NCBI GenBank assembly: GCA_024752435.1
Contig: CP103037.1
Span: 1,240,001-1,304,000 of the forward strand
Reading direction: 5' to 3'
Origin: Allantophomopsis cytisporea
Lineage: Eukaryota > Ascomycota > Leotiomycetes > Phacidiales > Phacidiaceae
DNA length: 64,000 nucleotides
Position 1 is the first letter of the stretch; every line of letters begins with the position of its first letter. Under the pieces are notes generated by a model that was not told where the DNA came from, did not search any database, and saw only the letters and a list, made by a program, of their open reading frames with translations. The position numbers were made by a program, and so were the translations under genes. Shown here piece after piece: positions 47,023 to 58,650 of this stretch.

Positions 47023-49419
47023 ATGGCTGATTCATCGGCCGATATCAACAAGCTCCTTCAAGAAATCGTCGGAGATCTGAAAGCATTGAAGAATGCCAAT
47101 TCGCAGCTCGCTGCCAATGTCGATGGCATTGCCGGCCGGGTCAATGTGCTGGCCGGCATGAAGGAAGTCCACGACACCGCCAAAGAAGCTTCAGAACGTC
47201 CTGTCACCGACAGTGCTACGGAGAGCAAGGCCCCTGCTTCCGAGCATTCCGATACTGCGAAGATCCCAGAGTCGCCGTCTATGGCTGCTGCCGATATCAT
47301 GGCGCCTGTTCCCGAAGGTGTCATTTCTCACGCCAAAAAGCCAAGTATCACATCTAGAATCATCCTCACGTAAGTCTGAAGCGTTCGAAGAGCGAATCTG
47401 TTGTGTCTCCGTTCAACCACCAGTCAGCATGATATTGTACCAAACACGTGATTTCATGGGTGGGGAGTGGAGCATTCTATTTTTCTATACTCATACGTTC
47501 GAAGTATCATTGTTGTGGAGAATTGGGCGGCTAGGACCGGCCCCTGTGCTTTTCGTTGTCATATATTGTTATTGTAACATTGCTGACTGGGTGTTTAGTA
47601 CCTATCCTGGACAGAGTGGTATCAATCCGTTCCCTATGAGCTGGGGTGATAAAGACTGGCAGAAGAGAGGTCCTGTCGTTGTCTCTAGATCAAGCAATAC
47701 TGTTCGCCGTCGTAATGGTAAGTCATTCGCAAACCCGCTCTGTCACGAATAGATAAGCTAATCGAATCTAGCTATTGGAGGTTTGTTTTGACCCCGCCAC
47801 TTTTAGAATGTGTTACTTACCATTATTCTCTTGGAAGCTCACGGAGGATCATATTCCATTTACTATGCTCTTGCAGTTGCTAGCAAGGAAATTGATGTAG
47901 ACCATAAGTAAGCCAAGTCCATAAAACCGTTTTCAAATATGACTAGCATCAATTACTGACTTGACTTAGACCTGATTTCACAAACACTGAGCCAGCTGCC
48001 AATATTGGACCATTCCCACAATGGGCTGACTCAAAGAAGATTGTATCAATGGATCCTCTCGGTCATCTTGCTCCATGGCTCTTTAAAGATATCATCAGTT
48101 CTGAAAAGGTTGATATTCGCCCAACAATTGCTATCACAAGGGCGCACATGAAGCTCCCAGAACTTGAAGCCAGTGTCAGAGAAGGACGATTGGTTCCAGA
48201 TGGCAAGGTTTGTCTCAATGATCAGGGAGAATTGGCTGTCACCAAATTTGCAGTTGAGCCCGTCTGGTATTTGCCAGGTGTAGCAGAGAGATTTGGCATT
48301 GATGAGGGAACTCTACGTCGTTCTCTGTTCGAGCACACTGGAGGCATGTACCCAGAGCTGATCACCAGAGGTGATATCAAGCTATTCCTGCCACCTATTG
48401 GCGGCTTAACAGTGTACTGTTTCGGTGACCCTGCCAAAATGTCCGATGAGAAAGTCCGTCTTGCACTCCGTGTACATGATGAATGCAATGGCAGTGATGT
48501 CTTCGGCTCTGATATCTGTACTTGTCGTCCATACCTGATCTATGGTATTGAGGAGGCTGTAAAAGAGGCCCAGAAGGGTGGCAGTGGTGTAGTAATCTAC
48601 TTCAGAAAAGAAGGTCGTGCTCTTGGTGAAGTCACAAAGGTTCGTCTCATCCCGTTGTATTCAACATGTATGACAATCATTCAAGACTAACAAACCGCGT
48701 AGTACCTGGTGTATAACGCACGAAAGCGCGGACTCGATCGTAAGACAAATTCTACGCAAGTCGTAAATCCAATACTGACACTATTTCAGGTGCATCGGAG
48801 TACTTCAAGAGAACGGAGAACATTGCAGGAGTGAAGGACATGCGTTTCCAAGCTCTGATGCCAGATATTCTCCACTGGCTCGGCATCAAGAAGATTGATA
48901 GAATGCTCAGCATGAGCAAGTAAGTGGCTTCTATTTTGGTACATTTTCGATGGAAATTACGTTGCTGATCCACCCATTTGCAGTATGAAACACGATGCTA
49001 TTGTTGGCCAAGGGTAAGCATAAAATCATAAAATCCTTAGAGCCTTGCATAACTGACATTCTGATCAGCATTCCAATTCACGAGCGCGTAGAACTGCCTG
49101 AATCATGGATTCCAGCCGACTCCCGCGTGGAAATCGATGCAAAGATCACAGCTGGTATGTCTAGACGACTTCGAAATAAACTTACCCCCAATCTTTTTCC
49201 AAAGTCAAATTTACTGATTGAGGAAATGTCAAGGTTATTTCACCGCGGGTCATCGTATGACAGAAGAGGAATTGGAGGCCGTCCAAGGCAGAACATGGGA
49301 AGAGTACGTTCAAATAAGCGGCCCCACTCCCCATGCTGTGCTCTCTGCACTCTGCACCCCGATCTATAGAACAGCGCAGCTAATTCTCACCTCTTCTTCC
49401 ACACAGTATCGACCACTGA
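47023..49419 (+). CDS. URC1: URC1, GTP cyclohydrolase II-like uracil-catabolism protein
   Basis: Eleven exons give 526 residues: 47023-47369, 47599-47717, 47772-47780, 47838-47907, 47970-48639, 48703-48739, 48790-48919, 48984-49013, 49069-49154, 49234-49303 and 49407-49419. The third exon is only 9 nt and supplies AIG of the conserved RRRNAIGAHGGSYSIY. The last is 13 nt and ends in DIDH. URC1 proteins resemble GTP cyclohydrolase II (RibA) but act in the fungal uracil catabolic (URC) pathway. The zinc motif C-x10-C-x-C is present (Cys354, 365, 367, in CNGSDVFGSDICTC), as are PIGGLTVYCFGDPAKMSDE and FRKEGRALGEVTKYLVYNAR. The first 115 residues are an Ala/Ser-rich, partly helical extension. ATG 47023 is preceded by CACC, a good start context. 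Intron lengths run from 50 to 229 nt. Confidence 0.9.
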
Positions 49420-49836
49420 AAGCCACGAAAAGTATCTTCCTGACCGCTTTGGCTACCTTTTTACATCCAGTCAAATGTGTAAGTTTTGTCAAGCATTGAT
49501 AGTCTGGACTTCTCGAGTCAGATAAGTAGCGCAACGGCTGTTGGCTGGTCAGAAATGAAAACAACGATAACAATCTCCGCTGGTGTACTTGTGTCCTGTC
49601 TACGTCTGCATCGCACCAGTGAGACTAAGGTGACATTCTCTGTACATTTTGGGACATATCCGCTATGATGTACGACGTACGTGGGTTAGTGAGCATAATA
49701 TACATACTGCGTAGTTGAAGTAGTTTTGGAGACAGGGCCCTTCGTGGATCCATACAGCATGGCTTGTTCTTCTAGAAGACAGGTAAAACGAAGATTCCTT
49801 TTTGATATTAACTGCGGATTATTTGTGCGTGTGTAT

Positions 49837-49872
49837 GTAAGTATGGATGTAAGTATGGATGTAAGTATGGAT
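49837..49872. repeat. three perfect copies of GTAAGTATGGAT
   Basis: A 12-bp unit repeated three times, 400 bases after URC1. Each unit begins with GTAAGT, identical to a consensus 5' splice site, on the plus strand. Confidence 0.95.
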
Positions 49873-50704
49873 GTAATGTAATGTAGGTGGGAGGGGTGAT
49901 GCGTGTGAGTGCGCGAGAGTCTGTGTGTGTGGAGAAATGTGCGTGTGAGCAGCTGTGTGTAGCTGTAGGGTGTGTTTGTTGTGCATTGCGGCCTGAGAAG
50001 ACCCAAGAGGGTTCAATTTGCTGTTCAATTAGCTGTGTATACCTGTCCGTATACCTGACCGTACACCTTAGATCACCCGTCAGCAGTCAGCATCCAAGTA
50101 CGGACTTACTTAGATACCTGATCCTGGCATGATGCCCAACAATGAAATGGATGAGAAATTTGAATGGGATTGAATGTCCATTGTCCCGCGAAATGAGATG
50201 AAATGAACGACTCACCCATCATCAACCTTACATGACCTTGCAGTACTTGCCTGCTTGCTTGCCTCACTATTTCATAGGTACGTAGTACAAACAAACTGGA
50301 TCGTTGCAACCACCCAAACATACCTAAACTCCAAAACACAAAATTAAATCCGTCCACTCTATTACACAGTACTTCTCATTCTCTGCCCCGTCACAACTAT
50401 CCATAAATCTTCCCCCTTCGCCCCATATCACCGAGATTAGAGAGAAGATGATGGAGATTGGTCGTGAAGACTCCACCCCCAACACCCTCAGCATACAAAC
50501 ACACACACGCACAAACAAACAAACAAGATGCCAAGAGCAAGCATAAGAATAACTGTGATGAGCTCTACATGATCTCCCAGGGGGGAGAGGGGGGAAGCAG
50601 AGGGCTAGTCTGGCTTTTTATGACTTCACACTTCGCTGGCTTGACTACCGCTACAGACTTTCATTTCCTCCCACGTCTCTCTATCTTTCTTTCTTTCTTT
50701 CTCT

Positions 50705-50718
50705 CTCGATCGATCGAG
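50705..50718. repeat. 14-bp palindrome CTCGATCGATCGAG
   Basis: A perfect palindrome at the switch from a pyrimidine-rich (TTTC)n side to a purine-rich (GAGA)n side, so the flanks are also roughly complementary and could extend a hairpin. Confidence 0.85.
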
Positions 50719-50752
50719 GAAAGAGTGAGAGACAGAGAGTGAGAGTGAGAGA

Positions 50753-50776
50753 CATTGGAGAGTCCTCTCTCCAATG
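50753..50776. repeat. inverted repeat with CCAAT on both strands
   Basis: CATTGGAGAG, a four-base TCCT loop, then its exact complement CTCTCCAATG. Each arm holds a CCAAT box, one per strand. CCAAT is the binding core of the HAP complex; function here is only inferred. Confidence 0.85.
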
Positions 50777-51771
50777 CCCCTCCCCTGCTTCAAGCCACAC
50801 TGCTCACTCTCAGACACCTGTCTTGATTGGATCTTCTAGAAGGCGAAAATCACTTCCTTCCTTTCGAATCCCCAGCCCGCTCGGTGCGTCCCGCATTTCC
50901 ACCCGGTATTTGGGCGAGTTGGATTGAGGGGGGGATTGGTGGGGGGGGGGGAGTGTGTGAGAAAGTGGACTGAGGGGGATAAGACGGATGGGATGGGATG
51001 GGACGGTGTTTGAAGGGATAGTGTTATTGGGAGTTGAGTGAATGAGTGAGAGAGTTAGTGAGTGGGAATGGTGGTTCTCACAACTCACCTCACTGTGTAC
51101 TTGCATTCCATTGTTTGACCCTGATTTTCCAGCTGACGTCTATCTTACATCTTACATAGAATAGGTGTGTCACCGTTCGGAGTCCGTCCTGTGTACGGGG
51201 GAGATAATCCATAGTCAGTGGGTGCGGTACGGACCTATGAGTGCTATGTATGATATGAAAGTGCCTTATGAAATGCTGCGCATCTATGCGCTGGTATGGG
51301 CTGGATGCACATAATACTGCACGCCTTTATTCGTTATGTGCAGGAAATGGTGCTCATAATAGTAACGACTAACAAACAACAACAATAATCCTACGCAGTA
51401 CACAGTAGAGGTGATATTCTTCCAGTACCGGAAAGGTGCACAATAGCCGTACAACGGCGTACATTCCTTCGTCCGTTGGAGTAATTTCGTTGCGAGTTAC
51501 TGTGTAAAGAAAGTAGTATTTATCTCATTACCCCAACGGGGTCACAAGGGCAAAGCAAGCACGACAATTCTAATTGTGTACATCTACGTATACACAGCCT
51601 AATACGTACATCTCCCGTATAGTTCTGGGTGTCTGTCTATACAACATAAAATTTCATGAAAGACGGTCGTACGGAATACATACCCGCGACAAAGCCTTTA
51701 CTTTTGACATGCTTGATTGTCATGTAATCTGATACCTCACCATACCCGATTAATATGGTACGCAGGGTACG

Positions 51772-51825
51772 GAGTCGAGTCGAGTAGAGTCGAATAGAGT
51801 AGAGTAGAGCAGAGCAGAGCAAAGC
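51772..51825. repeat. pentamer array GAGTC/GAGTA/GAGCA
   Basis: About ten tandem 5-bp units with gradual change of the last two bases from TC to TA to CA. Confidence 0.85.
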
Positions 51826-51884
51826 AAGTAAGGTGAATGTGATGTAAGGTGACCAGCCAGGCCAACCAACCAACCTTCGGGGGC

Positions 51885-51887
<3 letters not shown>

Positions 51888-51917
<30 letters not shown>
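51888..51917. repeat. (TC)15 dinucleotide microsatellite
   Basis: Uninterrupted TC dinucleotides for about 30 bases. Confidence 0.95.
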
Positions 51918-51923
<6 letters not shown>

Positions 51924-52046
51924 CCTCACTCACACCTTACATTTCTCATTCTTTACCATATGGATAGATTGGCCCCCCCTGCGCGTCTTGTGAAGTGCGG
52001 TTGCGGGGGGGTGTTTCCTTAGTCCCAGGATACCGGAGGTGGGAAT

Positions 52047-52100
52047 CCTAAACCTAAACCTGAACCTGAACTTGAACTTGAACTTGAACCTGAACCTAAC
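52047..52100. repeat. degenerate telomere-like hexamer array
   Basis: Nine head-to-tail hexamers run CCTAAA, CCTAAA, CCTGAA, CCTGAA, CTTGAA three times, CCTGAA, CCTAAC. They differ from the common fungal telomere complement CCCTAA by one to three bases, and the variants are arranged almost symmetrically. Confidence 0.85.
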
Positions 52101-52306
52101 CCTCCTCCCTGTCAGCGCGGACATGTGGCAGAGAGCACTGACGGGGCGAGACAAAGCAGAGGCGGCCCGGCACAGGCCAACCAGGAACAGCTCACACTCA
52201 CTCCATACAAAAGCACGACAGACACGGAGAGAGTGGTAGAAAACGGCGCGCGCGCGTTACATTCTGGTGATGTTGGGCTTGGCCTTGTTTTTTTTTTCGA
52301 AGTGGG

Positions 52307-52360
52307 TGAGTGAGTGAGTGAGTGAGTGAGTGAGTGAGTGAGTGAGTGAGTGAGTGAGTG
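52307..52360. repeat. (TGAG)n tetramer microsatellite
   Basis: About 13 perfect tandem TGAG units, preceded by a T-run at 52288-52297. Confidence 0.95.
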
Positions 52361-53312
52361 GCTGCTTTGTGCTGGGCAAAACGGGTGGGTTGTACGATTT
52401 TCTTTTCTTTGTACCGTGGTCCAAAACTCTCTCTCTGTCAGGGCTGCTTTGCCGTACTCTTTTCTTTCTCCCCCCCCCCCTTCACTTCACTTCACAATCA
52501 CTGTCACTCTCACTCTGTTACTATGTACCTATCTATGTATGTACTTCTCTATGAATTAATGCACGTCAGGTACTTTTATTTATGTACATACTGCGTACCT
52601 TAGCATACTACTTTAAACTGCACATCGTTGTCCCAGCTGGCGAGAACTGTGGAGAGAGACAAGCTCCTCTGATGGCCATGTTTTTTGTGGCGCTCATTGG
52701 CTTTGTCACGCATTCTCTATTGCTTCTGAGACTTTTAGTTAGGGACTTTTACGTCGTCGTTTACTACTCACTCTCGTTACTTTGCTTTGCCGGGTGTGGG
52801 TGTGTTTCTTTGCGCGCCGAATTCCCCATGGATAATATATGAAGCCCTTTCTAGGCCCCCCCGACCCCCAGTCCCTCCTCATGTGGATGTGTTATTTACA
52901 CTACATTACCTCTCTACGCAATACACTTCTACTTATTCATTTATTATCTTACTCTACTACTCATTAACTCTACTACTTACTACTTACTACTTTAACTACA
53001 TCATCCCTCTCCTCGCACTTCATCAATACATCATACTTATTAAGAACTCTTTAAACTTAACTCTGTTGGAATTGCTGCTCTGTATATACATTCTTTCCAT
53101 TCTCTTTTCACATACTACATATCAAATACTCCTACCACATATTACTTTGCATACGCCCACCTTACTTTACTTCCTACCTACCTACGCACGTCTGTACTAC
53201 TGCGTACAGTACATTACCATATATACAAACTACTCATCATCATCACCACCACCACCACTTCATAAAACTTCCCTTCGTCATCATCGTCACTATTTCACCA
53301 CAACGACCCAAG

Positions 53313-53816
53313 ATGTCTACTGTTGCCCCAAGTCACTCACCTTCATCACCAAGCTTCATCAGCTCACGACGTCCAAAAGCCATGCGCTCTTCTGCTACCG
53401 CACCTTCGCTGGTAACATCCTACGCATCACGGAACGATTTGGCAGATTTACAGCCAACATCGCGAGCCGCCATGATCCTCAATCGATTCGCATCACATGG
53501 CGAGACCATGAGCCAGCAATCACTGCGCCGGAGTTTGAGTTCTGCGCGCCGGTCTGCAAGTCCAAAACAACATCAATTAGATGGCCATGAGATCTCCCAT
53601 GTTGATTCTTCTCTGCCAAAGGATGTTCACAGTGCTGATAGTGGTAAGTTAATCCCCTGAAATCATGCAGTATCAAAACATAATATTAATGGGCATGTAG
53701 GTGCTTATTTCAGCTTCCCTTCCTTCGAACATTTCGAGGATGTGCAGAAGAGCCAACTCGGTCAGGACTCTCCGGTTGATCTTGAGACTGGAAGTTCGCC
53801 GTCAAGGAGCGGGTGA
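53313..53816 (+). CDS. small unknown Ser/Arg-rich protein
   Basis: Exons 53313-53643 and 53701-53816 give 148 residues. The 57-nt intron has donor GTAAGT and acceptor TGTAG and joins so that the sequence reads on as GAYFSFPSFEHFEDVQKSQL. ATG 53313 has a favourable context (CCAAGATGTCT) after a long G-poor leader. The first 85 residues are basic and Ser-rich (for instance MILNRFASHGETMSQQSLRR and SLSSARRSASPKQ), with possible phosphorylation sites; the C-terminal 38 residues are mixed and acidic. No signal peptide, membrane segment or family is recognised. The intron and the compositional bias support a real gene, but the evidence is modest. Its unusual feature is the long repeat-rich stretch upstream. 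Confidence 0.55.
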
Positions 53817-56360
53817 AAAGTTCAGGGCCAGGAACGCGCATAATGCTGGTGCTGAAAAGAGACAAGGTAGATCAACTCTACCGAGGCCTCGGTCATGGGA
53901 AAACAGTGAGACGAGCCAAGTGTTGGATCATTCGGATTACTAGGACGCATGGAGTCGAGGGTTGTGGCTATGATGAAACATATCAGGTCGGGCGAAGAGC
54001 GGCTTGTGAATACCTAGAGATATCTCCACTCTCGGACGGGAGTCGGGAAGGTACTAGAAGGTCGGAGGTGGCGGATGAAGGCTCGGGGAATTGAAATTGA
54101 TGATCGAAGCCATGGGTCTGAGTGGCTTGTATCTAGAATATGATCTTAATCGAATCACTTTTTCAAAGAGCTCTGCTGGACTGGTCATCGTGATGTTGAA
54201 GCGAATCAATCGGTGGAGGCGAGGTTCGGAAAACACATTACGTGATCTGCTGCTTCCGAGAGCCTGCCACAGTGGAATGCTCGTGAGGGATTTAGGGTGA
54301 TATAATCGAAAATGGAGCTCTATAACAGGTGACGTTATCCTTGATCCATGCCGGAAATTTCTGCGTGGTTGTGATGGAAGTATTTTTGCAACGCGATGGC
54401 AAACGTATGGTCTAAGCCACTGTGAGGGAGATGATTTGTTGTTCGCCAGACAGATTCTAGGAGTGCCTTAATTTTGGACATGTATGTTTACCTCATAATT
54501 TAGGCACGATAAGTAGTGCCTTAGTCAACTATTTGTAGCCTCTGATATTGAGGCTACCTACAACGAAACGATGAATGATACGAGTAGTGATTCTATATAA
54601 AGTTTATTATATGTTTTTTCCTCAATATTAGAGTTTGTTATGTCTATGTTTCGGTTGTTTAATACAGTTGATCTATAGTGGCTTGAAACGGTAGACTTTA
54701 TGTAACAGAACATGCGGTGTTAATAAAGGAAAGAAGCATCATTGAAATTTATACCTCTATAAATTTACACAAGTTTATATTCAGTCGTCAGACCACACAA
54801 TTAATTATGGAAAAATGAGTTCCTTCGATAGCTATGGTATACATATAGATCAGTGGCATGTACTATTATTGTATGGTGTAGTACCTAGAAACACAGTACT
54901 CGATGACATTTTGATGTAATGAAAGTTGGCATCAGGTCGTAGCGCATTTCTCTTTCGTATTTAGACTCGTGAATCGCGCGAGCATGCCAATATTTGTACG
55001 GTTGAAAACACCGACATATTGAATCGCTTGTGTAAGATAGAAAGCGAATTGAACCAACTGTATATTTGTTGCGCTTCTTGTATAAATGCGAGCGTTATGG
55101 GAAGAGTGACCGTTGAAAAGGAGTATCTTCGTCGGCTTATCTATCCCTGAACCAGTCTCCTAAATCGAATAGTCAAGCAACTTCAACGCAAAGTCGGCAT
55201 TCAGATAAGTTAGTGAACCTGTAGAAATAATTTTAGATTCAGATCCCTTGTGGTTTTCGTACAAATCTTCCTTATGCCGTTGTCCTTGGATACTGATAAC
55301 TAGAGCGATCGATTCGCCGTCTTTTCAGATGGCCTCGACCAATTTGATTGATTTACAATTACCCATCTAGGCTGCTAAACTAGAGCTATAATAATCGTCA
55401 GAATATGTTGAGGTACTTTTAGAATTGTATGCTAACTACCTTAGACTTGCAAATTAGTCTTATCAAAGTCCCGGATACGCTTCTTTTGTAATGTTATAGA
55501 GCTTTATCTTTTCTCATTATATTGTCGGAACCATTGCTCAATATTTCACCCTTCTTGTCCTGATGTACGCTTCGGATTCAGAGACTTTAAGTGTTGTAAA
55601 GTAAAGGAGCTTTCGTTCTCGAACCAATGCTTACTCTATGATTTTGACAGCGATGGTTTTCGGTCGGGAGAGCGCCTCGCAATACTATCAATTGTAAACA
55701 CATTTACTCGGAATCGCTAGAAGGTAATGATTCCAATAAGTCTTAATGTATTTGAAAGTCGCAAGCTCCCAAGCTTAAAGGATATTGACTTTGGGGCTCC
55801 CATGGCAACGCTTTCGCTGTTGCTCTTTATAGTTCCCGCTTTCTAACCTGGTAAATATTAAATCCAGAAGTTACCAGCAACTTTGGTGGCTATCATTCTT
55901 AGAGAGTTATAAAGTATACTCAAAGAGTACGGAGCTTCTCAATATTCGCAGAGCTTGACTTGGAAGGCAATGTAGAGGGTTATGATTGACGATCGATTAT
56001 TATATATTCTACGGATACAGAATTAACTTTGATTGGGTATCACATGACTGTTCTACAAGAGCACATGCTACTAGATATCAAGAAACGCCGCTCTCAACAA
56101 TAATTTATGGGCTCACATGCTAAAAGGCAGGCATCTCAAAATACAAGTTATCCGCCGAGCAAGATCCACTCGATTCATTCCATCCACGTATGATCCTGCT
56201 TCAACAAAAACACCCATTACGCGACCTATTCGATACTACTTATATGTGCATGCCTTGATGATTCCTACTATCGCCACCATATGATTTCGTCACGGAAAAC
56301 ACTCTCGACAACAGTCGAATTCCCAATCCAATCTACGGATCCTCATCTTCATAACCCACC
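53817..56360. other. gene-free spacer, 2.5 kb
   Basis: The start is probably the 3' untranslated region of the preceding gene; open frames at 53813-54300 look like chance. From about 54470 to 56300 the sequence is AT-rich and apparently empty. A TACGGAG motif lies at 55928-55934. Confidence 0.5.
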
Positions 56361-57924
56361 ATGATCGGCACCTCGCTATGGGAGTCCATATTCATTCAAA
56401 TCTGCATCGTGGGTTTGCACTATCTAGCACCACTGTGCATCTCCTACACCATCTTCGTCATCTCCTTCTATGGCTTCCGTGCTACAGCATACCGATTTCC
56501 TCTCATAGTCGAAAGCATTGCTCTCGCTGAAACTGTGTTCTACCTCTGTGGCTATCTGCCATATCGTCAGTACCTACAACGAGATGCTAAGCATCCGCCG
56601 GCGCCTTCCAGAGCTGATCGTAGGAGGTTATACGAGCTGTGCAACCAGAACATTCCAGACGTGGAAGCCTATATCCAGAAATGGTTCCTAGGAGCACCTG
56701 TTGAGGAGATCAAGCGGGAGAATCTGAAAGACTTCTTTCTATGGGCATTCTTCAACCGTGGTGGCCCGCCGGGCGATGACGACGAGGAATTGGAAGAGTA
56801 CATTGAGGATATGGAGAAGCTGCTTGGAAGGCGAATTGAGCCCGGACGAGGGAACGCAAACTGTCTGCGCTTGACGCTTGACAAGCCGGCTATGTTGCAC
56901 CGCAGCCTGGTCTGGTACTTCGTAAGTCTTTCTCATTCCACGCCGTATGTTGAGGGGTTATAACTAACGACTAGCAAAGTGCGTCTTCTTCGTCGACCTT
57001 CTAACCTATATTAACCTCGTCTACCATGGTTTCCATTTCCATCGGACGTCGCACACCCGCTTCCTCAAGCTCTTCCCCTTCCGCCCACAGACCTTGTTCG
57101 CACGCAAGAAATCGCTGGCCACGTACACGACCTATTGGCACCGGCCTCATACCTCGAAGACACGTCTTCCAGTCCTGTTCATCCATGGCATCGGTATCGG
57201 CCTCTATCCCTACACATCCTTTCTCTCAGAGCTGAACTCCGTCGCCGGCATCGAGTCTACCGATCCGAATGATCAGGTTGGCATCATCGCCATAGAAATC
57301 ATGCCTGTGTCCTTCCGCATCACGCACGCTGCGCTTAGCAAGGAGGCCATGTGCGCAGAGATCCGCGCCATTCTTGCGTTGCATAAATGGGAGAAGTGTG
57401 TGCTTGTCAGCCATTCTTATGGAACTGTGGTCTCCACCCACCTCCTCAAAGACGCCTCTACCGCGCCGCTTATCGGTCCTGTTGTTCTTATTGACCCCGT
57501 CTCCATTCTCCTGCATTTACCCGACGTAGCATATAACTTCACGCGCCGCATACCGCAGGCTGCGAATGAGCACCAGCTGTATTACTTCGCATCTATGGAT
57601 ATGGGTGTATCACATACTTTATCAAGACACTTCTTCTGGAATCAGAATGTGCTCTGGAAGGAGGACTTGGGGGATAGGTGCGTGACGGTCAGTTTGGCAG
57701 GGAAGGATTTAATAGTTAATACGGAGGCTGTTGGTAGATACCTGGCTAGTGAAGGGAGCGAGGAGAAGAAGGGAAAGGTAGATGATAGATACAAGAGTAA
57801 CGAGTGGAGGGATGAGGGGATCAACGTTATTTGGTTTGATGGGCTGGATCATGCGCAGGTTTTTGATCTTCCTGCGACGAGAAGACCCGTTATCGAGTGT
57901 ATAAGGAGGTATTGCAAGGTGTAG
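56361..57924 (+). CDS. membrane-associated alpha/beta hydrolase
   Basis: Exons 56361-56921 and 56980-57924 give 501 residues. The 58-nt intron has donor GTAAGT, branch AACTAAC and acceptor CAAAG and joins in phase 0. The N-terminus has two hydrophobic segments (about residues 8-38 and 45-65), so the protein is probably anchored in a membrane. The hydrolase core begins with LPVLFIHGIGIGLYPY (oxyanion region, His256-Gly257). The nucleophile elbow is VLVSHSYGTVVS with Ser333, having Ser in place of the usual first Gly of GxSxG. Likely triad partners are Asp430 (LAGKDLIVNT) and His478 (GLDHAQVF). The middle part (about residues 75-185) is charged and helical. Substrate is unknown; lipase or esterase activity is a guess from the fold. 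Confidence 0.8.
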
Positions 57925-58650
57925 AGGAAGTGTTACGTTGAAAAGATTGTGGTCGGTTTAAATGTTATATTTTAGTCATCCATACGGCATGTTTGTGATC
58001 GTTTGAGTTTTCGGCTCGAAATCATGAAAGGATTCTCTTGCCAAGAACATTTTTACTATTGACCAGGCTTCTTTACGCCTTCATTTAGCAGTTGGATGCC
58101 TGCCATTGTTAGCGGAGAATTTGTGATGTTCATAGACTGTATTAAGAACATATATCAGTTCGAAGATATGATATGATGTGAAATCGTATGAACTCTTCCA
58201 ACGTAAGAAGCCCTACCTATTGCCATACTACGTCAAAAGAGACACTGTGAGTTGAGCAGACAAAGGCAGATAAAAATTTATTGCAAACGCTGTCAGATTC
58301 TCTTCTAGAAATAATACCCACAGATATGAATCAAGCCTCAATCATTCCCATCCGGATCCATAGCTGATTATCTATTTTCAGGGACTGCGTTGGATGTATT
58401 AAAGGTTAATTAACGTATTCACCTTTTGTGAGTTACTCCACGACCTAAATACGTTCATACGTACCTATCCTTGGAAAACTACGTACTCTCGGCATCCCCC
58501 GCTAAATGCCGGGGAAGTGCGAGCGAATATGGAGGCTCGGTCCTCACGCTACTGGTCAAAAAGGTTATCACAAACTAATTGTTCCTATTCCTATCTCCTT
58601 TTCGAGTGTTTCGAGAGTTCAACATTGAAATATAATCTCGGTAGTGTACG
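57925..58650. other. spacer with regulator promoter
   Basis: About 730 bases between two plus-strand genes: 3' region of the hydrolase, then the promoter of the Zn2Cys6 gene. Nothing else recognised. Confidence 0.55.

Larger units (their letters stand above)
49420..53312. other. microsatellite-rich gene-free region, 3.9 kb
   Basis: No gene is supported. Simple repeats are dense: a 12-mer array, TTTC and GAGAGT runs, G-runs near 50928-50951, pentamer, dinucleotide and tetramer arrays, and a degenerate hexamer array (each listed separately where clear). The last kilobase, 52860-53310, is poor in G, with many TACTAC/ACTACT runs, and probably forms the leader of the gene at 53313. The many open frames here are low-complexity by-products of repeats. 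Confidence 0.6.

Noticed and set aside
49407..49500. Alternative URC1 tail reading ESHEKYLPDRFGYLF
   Set aside because: It looks protein-like, but the splice phase into this exon gives DIDH and a stop; reaching the other frame would need a non-GT donor.
49837..52360. Repeat arrays that might suggest a CRISPR
   Set aside because: The units are short and directly adjacent, without unique spacers, and the genome is eukaryotic.
53813..54300. Open frames after the small gene at 53313
   Set aside because: They overlap in several frames on both strands and lack splice sites or motifs; most likely the 3' untranslated region.
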